Below are positions 1 through 6,947 of a stretch of DNA of 11,874 nucleotides, piece after piece (position 1 is the stretch's first letter; each line of letters starts with the position of its first letter). The notes beneath the pieces were generated by a model. The model did no database searches. It had not been told where the DNA came from and was given only the letters and a program-made list of their open reading frames with translations. Where the stretch lies: contig MU648080.1 of the NCBI GenBank assembly GCA_026770585.1, positions 14,551 to 26,424 of the forward strand, written 5' to 3'. A program made the position numbers and the translations under genes. Origin of the DNA: Baffinella frigidus (lineage: Eukaryota; Cryptophyceae; Cryptomonadales; Baffinellaceae).

Positions 1-67
1 AAGAAACCGCCCCCCCCCCCCCCCCTCCCTTCTCCTTAAGACCCTACAGTAGGACCTTGCCTAGGAA
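1..67. repeat. Poly-C tract and short 3' flank
   Basis: Positions 10-25 are an unbroken run of C, followed by a C/T-rich stretch and about 40 bases up to the stop codon of the minus-strand gene. On the minus strand this is the start of that gene's 3' flank, but no AATAAA is visible before the homopolymer. Such a homopolymer at the very edge is a common place for an assembly to end. Confidence 0.7.
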
Positions 68-1147
68 CTAGGCCTCGGTGCGGGGACGAATCTCTGAGAT
101 GATCCTCCATGTGTCATCTTGATCTGCGACATCAGGGTGCACGAGCCAGGAGACGTCACACGTCAGCATTGCGTAGTCGCTCGAGTTTTCTCCCGCCTGA
201 TGTGCGAGGAGGTAGACCATGTCGGGAACATAGTCTTCTTCCCCATGGGGGTACCATAGAAGGCATTTGAGGAGGGTCTTGGCGCGGCAACCGACAGGGA
301 GTCGTGGGTCGAGAGTTCCGTCGGACATTGCAAAGCCACGCGTGTCGACCAGCAAGGTAGTGGGGATGCGGAGGAGGTTCTCCTCTACCTCGATGGGGTT
401 CAGCCACTTCACTTCATGGAGATCGGTCGACTCGTTGTCGATCGATACCTCGGGTGATCGGGCCATCCGCAAGCCGTAGCAGCCCTTCACGGCGTTGTAG
501 CACTGTCCCGTGGAAATGTCGAACTCGAGCGTACCGTAACGGTTGTAGGCCTCGTGAAAGAGTACGGCAGAAGGGCGCGCGATGAGAGGAAGCACGAGGA
601 AGTTTCTCTTGCGGAGGCAGTCGAACACCTTGACGGTCGCGACTTCGTAATGCTCTTCAGCACAGCCAGGGTCTCCGCCCAGCGGCTGCCGCGGCATCCC
701 AGAGCCGGCGTCGTCTTCGTCGGACTCGTGTTCGAGGGGCCCCTCGTCGACCTCGTCGGCATCACGGGGGAATACGTGGATGAGTGAAATGTTGCAGTTC
801 ACGAGACGGACATATCCCAGCACCGTAGACCACTTTCTCGACGGAGTTGTGTACTTGAGACCCGTGCCAATGATTGGGTATGTCACTCCGAAGACGAGAG
901 TGTCGTCGCACGGGAGAAGGGAGGCTTCGAGTGAGCGGTACAGGTCGCTGAGGTGAAGGCGCGGAAGTTTGTCGTTGACGCGGATGAAACGCTCCTGGGT
1001 GTACGACTCGGCTGTGGTGCACACCTGCTGCCACTGCTGGAACAGGTCCGTGTGGTTCTTCTGCATGATCGAAGTCCATTGGACGTGCACTTGGTCCTCG
1101 TACATGTACGGGGGGATCGGAGAGTCCAGCATGCTCATCATAGGGAT
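68..1147 (-). CDS. Exon 6, C-terminal part of the large spliced gene (residues 1365-1723)
   Basis: The last exon has 359 codons plus a TAG stop at 70-68. Read alone it could start at either ATG of a tandem pair (1141-1136), but the open frame reaches the splice acceptor two codons further up, so it more likely continues from exon 5. The sequence is mixed alpha/beta with an acidic loop (encoded around 700-770, runs of E and D) between ordered parts. There are several cysteines but no zinc-finger spacing. Function is unknown. Confidence 0.75.
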   Translation of the reverse strand: MPMMSMLDSPIPPYMYEDQVHVQWTSIMQKNHTDLFQQWQQVCTTAESYTQERFIRVNDKLPRLHLSDLYRSLEASLLPCDDTLVFGVTYPIIGTGLKYTTPSRKWSTVLGYVRLVNCNISLIHVFPRDADEVDEGPLEHESDEDDAGSGMPRQPLGGDPGCAEEHYEVATVKVFDCLRKRNFLVLPLIARPSAVLFHEAYNRYGTLEFDISTGQCYNAVKGCYGLRMARSPEVSIDNESTDLHEVKWLNPIEVEENLLRIPTTLLVDTRGFAMSDGTLDPRLPVGCRAKTLLKCLLWYPHGEEDYVPDMVYLLAHQAGENSSDYAMLTCDVSWLVHPDVADQDDTWRIISEIRPRTEA

Positions 1148-4100
1148 CTGGTTTAGGGTTTAGGGTTTAGGGTTTAGGGTTTAGGGTTTAGGGTTTAGGG
1201 TTTAGGGTTTAGGGTTTAGGGTCTAGGGTCTAGGGTTTAGGGTTTAGGGTTTAGGGTTTAGGGTTTAGGGTTTAGGGTTTAGGGTTTAGGGTTTGGGGTT
1301 AGTGGTTACCTTACGCAGGAAGCATGCGTCGTTGCGCTGGCGTAGGAAGAAGCACTTGCGCACGATGTCTGTAGAGGGGGTGATTTGGAGCTTGCACGCG
1401 TGTACGTTCTTGCCTGTGAAACCACGGAGATCGAGGGCTTGGCCGGTCGGATGGAGCATGCTTGATGGAGCTTGCTCTGCCATCATCTTCGTGATCTTGG
1501 TCGCAATCACCGAGTTGATCTCGAGCGAGTTTGGCGTGTCAGTGTCCAAAAACGACGCCAGCACGATGGCCACCACGATGTGGATGCCGTATGCTGTGAA
1601 GGGTAGCGAACCCTCCGGGACCTTCTCGACGCGGTTGAATGACCCCGTTTGCGGCAGGTCGTCTTCCACTTCCGTGAATAACCCATCCGGGAGCGAACGC
1701 ATCTCTGCCTTGGTGAAAAAGAGCCCGAGGAAGCTATAGACGTTGCAGACAGGCGCCATGTTGAAGAGCGCCTTGAAGTTACACACCTTGACTGAGTGCC
1801 GCGTGAGAGCGGGAGTGAGACAGCGCGTCTCGTTGTCGATGTTGCTTGAATAGAAGAAGTTCTTGAAGTACTTGAGCATGTTCGAGGCTATGGCGTGGAT
1901 CTCGGTACCAGACGCGTGATCCACCCGGAGCATCTTTTGGGTTTGGTCGAACACGTTACCGTCCACCCCAGCAGGTGAAGACACGTAGGGGGTGACGCGC
2001 CGAGAGCAGCTCTGCGAGTTGCTCGCAAACAGCAGCTGGTTTTGCGCGACGACCTTGTTGACCCACTCCCTGACCTGGATAACGTGCTCTGACCCGAAAT
2101 CGACCTCACGCGTGTGTACGGCCTGGATGAGCCAATCGAGGGGGATGATCGGCACCTTGAGCTCCGTTAGGATGGTCTTACTCATGACGAAGAACTGAGT
2201 GTCAGTCGCCTGCCGCAGCGCGGTGTGTGTAAGCGCGAACATACCGGATGGCTCGATGCAGTTCCATTCGACCGCGTACGCCACCTCGTCGAATGCCCTG
2301 TTGAACTCCTTGTGTTTGGAGAAGCTGTGCAGGACTTGGTCGACCACGTGGTCTGCGATCTTGCGTGCAAGACACACCCGGTGAATGCGCGTGAAGTTGC
2401 CCTTGAGGCAGCGATCGGAGAGTGCGAACGCGAACATGTTGTTGATCATGTATCCCATCCAGTTCATCATCTCTTTCTTGATCGAGTTCACCTCGACGGC
2501 GATGAGCCCAACCTGCTGCATGAGCCCGATGACCGGACCCGAGATGATCTGTGCGAAGTTGAGAACCTGGTTTAGGGTTTAGGGTTTAGGGTTTAGGGTT
2601 TAGGGTTCAGGGTTTAGGGTTTAGGGTTCAGGGTTTAGGGTTTAGGGTTTAGGGTTTAGGGTTCAGGGTTTAGGGTTATCACCGCACACATACGTTGCAT
2701 CTCAGGGCCGGGCTTGAGCTTGTTGGCGCTGCGATCAGCAGCAGAGACGATTCCATCCGTCTGGTTCTTGGGGGTCTTCCCAAACTTGTCGTCATGGTTG
2801 CCGGTAGGCATGAACATGGCCACCGGGTGTAGCGAATTCCACTTCTCCGCCTCCTTGGCTTCCTGTATGAGCGTGTTCGTTGCGGCCACGATGAAGTGCC
2901 CGCCTCCAACGTTGCGAAAAGACTCCTTCTCACGCCTCCCGTTCTTGTTAACGTCCGTCGATAGCACGACGGCGTCCTCACCTTGTATGGGTTTAAGGTT
3001 TGGGGTTTAGGATTTGAGGTTTAAGGTTCAGGGTTTAGGGTTTGAGGTTTGAGGACCTCGGCGGTCCCGGAAGAGGAGGCGGAGGATCGCGTCGAGCGTA
3101 TCGGCGGTGACGTGGCGCTGTTCCGTCATGGTGATCGCGCGGTAGCGGATCGATGAATCGGGGGGCTCTCCGACCTCGCCTGTCTCTGTCACGCGCACCT
3201 TGGGCATGCGCTCAATCCCGACGGCCGTCGTGCGGAGAATGTTCCGACTCTTCTGGTTGAGGTCGATGTTCGACGCGATGATCTGCGCAGCCCATGACAT
3301 GAGGTCGTCGTACCCTCCACAGATGATCGTGTCGAGCCCCGAAGATGTCGTCTTGCGGTTGTACATACAGATCACTCCATCGCGCCCGGTCAGCTGGAAC
3401 TCCCACCCCCCACCACCGTCGCACACCTAACAAACAATGTAAGAGGGGGGGTATTTAGTCTAACTCTGATGATTTAAACCAAAAGCATGCAAGATCCAAG
3501 ACCGGACACAATTGGGTTCATTACATACACTCATGGGTTCCTATCACGTCTAGTAGTTGCCTACTTCCCACTAAAAGTGATCCTTGAAGCTATTGATCAC
3601 TCACAGGAAGCCCAACTGATACTCACTTTGCAGAAGGTGGTTGATCTACACACTCACGGTTTCGATGAATATGAGAAGAGACTGCTGGTAATATATGTCA
3701 ATCTCCTAATTACCGTCAAGGAATGGAAACGCCTAAACGTGCATGGATCTGAGAACGAACCCCCTAGGGACACATATGAAGACATGATGAATCTGATCGA
3801 ACTACTGCTTCGTCGTTACTTGGCTATGCCGCCGGATTTCAAAAAAAATTATTCGTTTTTCAAACTACATTTGTCTTTTTCGAACAAAACCGTCGCGGAG
3901 GAGATCCGGTTGATGAAGCAGTACACAGAGTCACAACAATGTAACGATTTGATCCAGATTCTAACATGGCTTATATCCCAATATGAGTATAAGGCTATCG
4001 CTTGGGGAATAGAACAACTCGCGAGGGGACTGCCTTCAGCCGACACAGACCAATTGATTAAGCCATTAGAGCATGTCCCAGCGACCGTAGATGAGCCATT

Positions 4101-6620
4101 AGAGCATGTCCCAGCGGCCGTAGATAAGCGTAAATGGAAGATCGTGGATATTCCCCACAATCGAATGCATGCTATTATTACCGATGCCATAACAGACCTA
4201 GGATACCGTATTGAGTAATACTAGCTGTGTGAGTAAAGAGGGGCTCACAACCTGAATGTACCAACCGAATGAGTCCCAATCGCGCCCATTCCCGAAGAAG
4301 TGTCCGCATGCGGAAGTGAGCATCTCCGCGAACGTGTTGAGGTTGGTCGCGTTCATGGTGTAGTTACGGTTGGCGTTGAGGAGGTTGTGGGTGTGCACAC
4401 TCCGCCAGTAGGAACACCCCGACAAGTTGCGCAGCTTGGGATCGCCCACGACCCCGTTCGCACCCAAAGCGATGTCCTCCTCGTACTCCATGCGCGCCTC
4501 TTGCAGGTACCGATGGAAGGTACAGCCCTCAGAGGTCGACTCCGACATGAAGTCTATGATCGTGTTCACCCCCTTGACAGTGTCGGAACGGAAGTACCCC
4601 GCCTTGATGCGGGCGAGATGCGTGGCGAGCACCAAGGAGCCGTGCGTAGCCGCCTGTGTCTGTGCCGCGCGCGTGATGTCTGTGAAATCGAACAAGGTGT
4701 CCGCCTTCAGCGAATCCTGCTGACTGTCGCTCTGGTGTCTCTGGTGGCTCTGGTAGTATTGGTTGAGAGAGCCGGGGTATGAAAACGGAAGGTCGGTGCT
4801 ACCCGGGCCGTGGAACTCGCGAGTGTAGTTATGCACCGGCATGCGACTGTTTCTGTCCAGAAGGAACGACGGGTCCACCTGTCCGTTCATGTCGCACTTG
4901 TACGCGAACCGCATGAGCGAGGCCTGAGTGAGGGGTGTGGATCGATTTGTAAGCATCACATTCGTCCTTACGTTCCTCAATTTCGCTTTCTGTTGCCATG
5001 TAATGTACATAACCAGGAGGATGGGGCTGCATTGTATGATGTACGTTATTTGTGTGCGGTGTCGTAAATACTGGGTGTGTGGGTATGATAACTCCAACTT
5101 GGAAGTGTGTGTTCAAGGGGTTGGACCTGGACAGCCTCGGGGAAGCCGCCGGTCGAGAAGTCCGACCACTTCATCCCCGCGGGGTCGTCGAGAGGTCGGT
5201 AGAACTCGAGCGTGATGGCTCCCTCGATATACCCGAATTTGTCTGTCTTCGTCACTACCGAATAGTCGTGGCCTTCCTTGGGTTCCTTCCAGACGGGCAT
5301 CTTCGCGACCCACGGGAACGTGTTGGACACCTCATGCCGGTTCAAATTGACCGCAGAGGTGAACTTGGTGCGCCACGAGCCGATGTCGTTCATGAACATG
5401 TCGACTGCGTGGCTGTGCTGCTCCCTCGCTTCGGCGTCCTTGGCGTACGCGATGCCCACGATCTTGAGATCCGAGATATCAGTGCCGTACACCTTATGTA
5501 TCATCTTCTTGATCTTGTTCGCGGTCTCGAGTTCGTGTGAGTCGCGCACGAACTGGTTCACCCCGTCCAAAGGGATCCGACGCGTCCGCACCCCCGCCCT
5601 CGTGTGGCTGACGTTGACCTCGTGCATGCGCAACTTGGCGAAGAGGTTGATGCGCTCGTCACGCACAAGGGGGTACGGGCACTCGCGACAGACAGACTCG
5701 AGGCAGCGAAAGAGGTCGACACCCGGTGCAGGGATGATCGTGACGACCGCGAAGAGCCCCTGTCGCGGCTTGACGATCGTCTTCGAACCCTCTTTGGTAG
5801 TGACGTTGAACGAGACGGGCAGGATCTTGACGAAGGCCGAGAGAGGGTTGACCTCGAACGTATCCAACGACGGGTCGTAGTCGTCTTCTTCCATCGCTTC
5901 GCCCCCTGCCTCCGCCGCAGGAGGGGCGCCCTCTCGGCGGACGCCACCGCCTTTGTTCTGCTTGCGCCCGCCGTGGTAGAACAACCCGCGCACGCCTTTA
6001 CCCTTGCTCGGGTTGATATCAAGCTCGGTGTAGGGTGTCTTGACAATGCAGCTGCGCAGGTCCGAGGAACTGTTCACCATGTGCACTAGGAACAACAGGA
6101 TTCGCATGATTTCGTCACCGGCATCCGGGGTGTTTTGCTGTGTGATGTCGAACGTCATGCTCAAGTGCGGCCCTGCGTGGTAAAGGTGCGCAGTCGTGTT
6201 CGGCACGTGGTTCTCCACCACGCGGAATGAGGGAGAGAATCCCGCGTTCCACGAAAGCTCTTTGATGGGCACCAGCAGTCGCTTCCACGCATCGTCCGTC
6301 TCTGTCCAGCTCACCCCTCCCCAATAGCAACTCGGTGAGTCGTGGCCTGGCGTGATGAACCTCGGCTGGTGCCCATCCGGCAGTGTCGGATACTCGCCGT
6401 CTGCGCCCTTAATATCTACCTCAGGCAGTATGTCGTCTATCTGCGCGCTGTCGCCTTCTGTGCCGTCTTTCTTTGAGGACTTCTTCTTGGGCCCACCCGT
6501 GGCATCCGACCCGTTCTCGGGTTCGTTTTCCTTGTCCACGCCCTCACCCCCGTCGATTCCTCCCGCAGCGGGCCTCTTTCCACTGCCTCCTGCGATTCGA
6601 CTTTCCGTTGTGATGTGCAT
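68..6620 (-). CDS. Spliced six-exon gene for a large protein of unknown function (about 1,723 aa)
   Basis: Proposed exons on the minus strand: 6620-5127, 4923-4252, 3426-3057, 2981-2683, 2566-1310, 1147-68. All five junctions have GT and AG ends and matching phases (0, 0, 1, 0, 0); exon lengths sum to 5,172 nt including the TAG stop. The alternative, five or six unrelated ORFs, would need several to lack an ATG at the right place and to end inside repeats. The product starts with a low-complexity K/E/G-rich tail (residues 1-60, basic patch K45-K51), then mixed alpha/beta sequence, a helical middle (about 946-1160) and a C-terminal part with an acidic loop. No signal peptide or clear membrane segment was seen. 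I recognise no family. Size and texture would suit a structural protein, for example a capsid protein of the herpesvirus/mirusvirus kind, but that is inference. A start upstream of 6620 is possible. Confidence 0.72.
1148..1309 (-). repeat. Intron 5: telomere-type array, 21 heptamers (162-nt intron)
   Basis: Bases 1152-1298 are exactly 21 units of 7 bp on the plus strand: 18 TTTAGGG, 2 TCTAGGG and a final TTTGGGG. The sense strand starts AAG|GTAACCACTAACCCC (a strong donor, with CTAAC as a possible branch-like sequence) and ends CTAAACCAG before ATC. Removal joins phase-0 frames (F-L-R-K then I-P-M-M). Its length is a multiple of three, but the array brings stops in this frame, so retention would truncate the protein. 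Confidence 0.8.
1310..2566 (-). CDS. Exon 5 of the large spliced gene (residues 946-1364)
   Basis: A 1,257-nt exon of 419 codons. The frame is open for 15 codons upstream of the first ATG (2521-2519) right up to the splice acceptor, which favours an internal exon. The first 200 residues look strongly helical, with Met-, Asn- and His-rich amphipathic segments. One hydrophobic stretch of about 14 residues (GIHIVVAIVLASFL, encoded around 1550-1595) is too short and isolated to call a membrane anchor. The exon ends CGTAAG|GTAACC, a good donor. No catalytic motif or known family was recognised. Confidence 0.75.
2567..2682 (-). repeat. Intron 4: telomere-type array, 15 heptamers (116-nt intron)
   Basis: Bases 2571-2675 are exactly 15 units of 7 bp on the plus strand, 12 TTTAGGG and 3 TTCAGGG. 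The sense-strand intron begins GTGATAACC and ends CTAAACCAG before GTT; only 11 bases are not repeat. Removal joins phase-0 frames. Other GT dinucleotides nearby (for example GTATGT) would break the frame. Confidence 0.75.
2683..2981 (-). CDS. Exon 4 of the large spliced gene
   Basis: A 299-nt exon, phase 1 in and phase 0 out. Its conceptual product is well ordered, with a GGGHFIVAATN stretch resembling the beta strand plus polar sensor residue of AAA+/helicase folds. No Walker A motif precedes it anywhere in the spliced product, so I do not call an ATPase. There is no ATG near the 5' end; the longest stand-alone frame starts at a GTG, in keeping with an internal exon. It ends GCG|GTGATAACC, running straight into the next array. 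Confidence 0.68.
2982..3056 (-). repeat. Intron 3: degenerate telomere-type array, 9 heptamers (75-nt intron)
   Basis: Bases 2992-3054 divide into exactly nine 7-bp units on the plus strand: TTTAAGG, TTTGGGG, TTTAGGA, TTTGAGG, TTTAAGG, TTCAGGG, TTTAGGG, TTTGAGG, TTTGAGG. Only one is a perfect TTTAGGG. On the sense (minus) strand the intron runs from CGAG|GTCCTC to ACAAG|GTGAG; removal joins a phase-1 codon and restores the frame as R-G-E-D. GTCCTC is a weak donor. Confidence 0.65.
3057..3426 (-). CDS. Exon 3 of the large spliced gene
   Basis: An exon of 370 nt that enters in phase 0 at GTG TGC GAC and leaves in phase 1 (CGA G|GT). It starts with a glycine run, then ordered mixed sequence. 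Read alone it is a 132-codon frame with no good ATG, starting at a GTG exactly on the splice acceptor and ending within the telomere-type repeat. Both points favour its being an internal exon. No known domain is recognised. Confidence 0.7.
3487..4218 (+). CDS. Hypothetical 243-aa protein nested antisense in an intron
   Basis: An intact ATG-to-TAA frame of 243 codons, AT-richer and with different codon choice (TTA, ATA, AAT) from every neighbour. The product appears mostly alpha-helical: leucine/isoleucine-rich helices span roughly residues 30-110 and 125-185, and the C-terminus is charged. Residues 193-214 are an exact tandem copy of an 11-residue unit (PLEHVPA...), encoded by two 33-bp repeats at 4063-4095 and 4096-4128. 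I looked for homing endonuclease signatures (LAGLIDADG, GIY-YIG, HNH) and saw none, nor any transposase or reverse transcriptase motif. It lies entirely inside the intron and runs against the host gene, as expected for a passenger gene or selfish insertion. GTATTTAG at 3451 could serve as a weak TATA element. Expression is unproven. Confidence 0.6.
   Translation: MQDPRPDTIGFITYTHGFLSRLVVAYFPLKVILEAIDHSQEAQLILTLQKVVDLHTHGFDEYEKRLLVIYVNLLITVKEWKRLNVHGSENEPPRDTYEDMMNLIELLLRRYLAMPPDFKKNYSFFKLHLSFSNKTVAEEIRLMKQYTESQQCNDLIQILTWLISQYEYKAIAWGIEQLARGLPSADTDQLIKPLEHVPATVDEPLEHVPAAVDKRKWKIVDIPHNRMHAIITDAITDLGYRIE
4063..4128 (+). repeat. 33-bp tandem duplication inside the nested ORF
   Basis: Two adjacent 33-bp copies differ at only two bases (GCGACC versus GCGGCC, and GATGAG versus GATAAG). 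The unit is in frame, duplicating 11 residues. The near identity suggests a recent event. Confidence 0.85.
4252..4923 (-). CDS. Exon 2 of the large spliced gene (residues 499-722)
   Basis: This 672-nt piece (224 codons, phase 0 at both ends) encodes a Gln/Ser/His-rich patch near 4730-4770 (a QYYQSHQRHQSDSQQ run) within otherwise ordered, tyrosine- and asparagine-rich sequence. The frame stays open on both sides, giving an ORF at 4198-5097, but the extra residues look intronic. The donor is CAG|GTTGTGAGC; a site one codon later (GTT|GTGAGC) is also in phase and closer to consensus, so the last residue is uncertain by one valine. No known domain is recognised. Confidence 0.7.
4924..5126 (-). 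other. Intron 1 of the large gene (203 nt)
   Basis: On the minus strand this begins GTCCAACCC after CAG and ends CCCCTCACTCAG before GCC, a good pyrimidine-rich acceptor. Removal joins two phase-0 reading frames. It contains no telomere-type repeat. It is more AT-rich than the flanking exons. A second frame around 4935-4990 reads like protein for about 20 residues from an internal ATG, so a small extra exon or another acceptor cannot be excluded. Confidence 0.6.
5127..6620 (-). CDS. Exon 1 of the large spliced gene (residues 1-498)
   Basis: An open frame starts at the ATG at 6620-6618 (a GTG lies just before it) with G at -3. The frame stays open upstream to a TGA at 6731-6729 without another ATG. 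Residues 1-60 are low complexity with a lysine cluster (K45-K51, possibly nuclear targeting). Later there is a Gly/Glu/Ala-rich insert, encoded around 5880-5960, between two ordered-looking segments. The ordered part is rich in beta-forming residues and aromatic/proline motifs, with no catalytic signature seen. The proposed donor is CAG|GTCCAACCC with the last exon base at 5127. Past it, the frame continues for about 26 residues that look non-coding before a stop. No homologue is recognised. Confidence 0.75.
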
Positions 6621-6947
6621 CACCCAGCCCTCTCCACCTGCCCCTCCACCTGGAGCAGACCCTTTCGTGTGCTCTGGTCTTATCGGTTTCTTTTTTGCGT
6701 CTTCCGAAGTTTTCCCGCCTTCCGCGATTCATCTTTACCACACGTCTATTAAAAGTGTTCAAGTTTACTACTCAACATCTCGTCCATAGTTTTACTACAC
6801 ATTGTTTTCGTTTAATTTTACTACACATTATGTTCGTTCAATTTTACTACACATTATTTTAATGATCTTTACCACAGTATTTTACGTACGACGTGTCATC
6901 ATTTGCATCCTGAAATTCTTCGGAAGTCCCTCCCGCCGGAAACACAG
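6621..6947. promoter_or_regulatory. Divergent promoter region with periodic TTTACYACAC-like motifs
   Basis: The interval separates two head-to-head genes. Its middle is strikingly AT-rich compared with the coding DNA. The motif TTTACYACAC or close variants begins at 6734, 6764, 6791, 6817, 6843 and 6868, giving spacings of 30, 27, 26, 26 and 25 bp. All copies are in the same orientation. The part from 6621 to 6728 is also open in the frame of exon 1, so it may be 5' leader or extra coding sequence rather than promoter. Confidence 0.6.
6790..6867 (+). repeat. Three 26-bp tandem repeats (TTTTACTACACATT core)
   Basis: The core TTTTACTACACATT occurs at 6790, 6816 and 6842, exactly 26 bp apart, with similar spacer sequence (for example GTTCGTTCAA). 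They are the best-preserved members of the longer six-motif series and sit about 170-195 bp from the divergent start codons. Binding sites for a regulator are the simplest reading. Confidence 0.8.

Larger units (their letters stand above)
3427..4251 (-). other. Intron 2 of the large gene (825 nt), holding an ORF on the opposite strand
   Basis: The donor is CAG|GTTGTGAGC at 4251. The acceptor is TTTGTTAG before GTGTGC at 3427, preceded on the minus strand by a long pyrimidine tract (about 3429-3451) and by GACTAAATA, a plausible branch site. Splicing joins phase-0 frames. Most of the intron is occupied by a plus-strand ORF at 3487-4218, leaving about 60 nt on one side and 33 nt on the other. 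Base composition changes sharply here: by hand count 25 of 60 bases are G/C at 3541-3600, against 39 of 60 in the exon at 3121-3180. Confidence 0.7.

Noticed and set aside
1152-2675. Telomere arrays as true chromosome ends or end-to-end fusion points
   Set aside because: All three arrays are internal, in the same orientation, short, and flanked by exons of one reading frame. A fusion would give head-to-head arrays and unrelated flanks.
2683-2981. Helicase or AAA+ ATPase domain, from GGGHFIVAATN
   Set aside because: No Walker A GxxxxGK[ST] or convincing Walker B occurs in the spliced product, so the resemblance is too weak.
1152-3054. CRISPR array
   Set aside because: The repeats are 7 bp with no spacers; this is a simple tandem array.
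3487-4218. Homing endonuclease in a group I or II intron
   Set aside because: No LAGLIDADG, GIY-YIG or HNH motif is visible, the ORF is antisense to the host gene, and the intron ends fit GT-AG spliceosomal rules.
4300-4782. 160-codon plus-strand ORF opposite exon 2
   Set aside because: Valine/arginine-rich antisense shadow of a GC-rich exon, with no recognisable feature.
5604-6089. 161-codon plus-strand ORF opposite exon 1
   Set aside because: Composition (Asp/Arg/Val-rich) is typical of an antisense shadow, and exon 1 explains the region.
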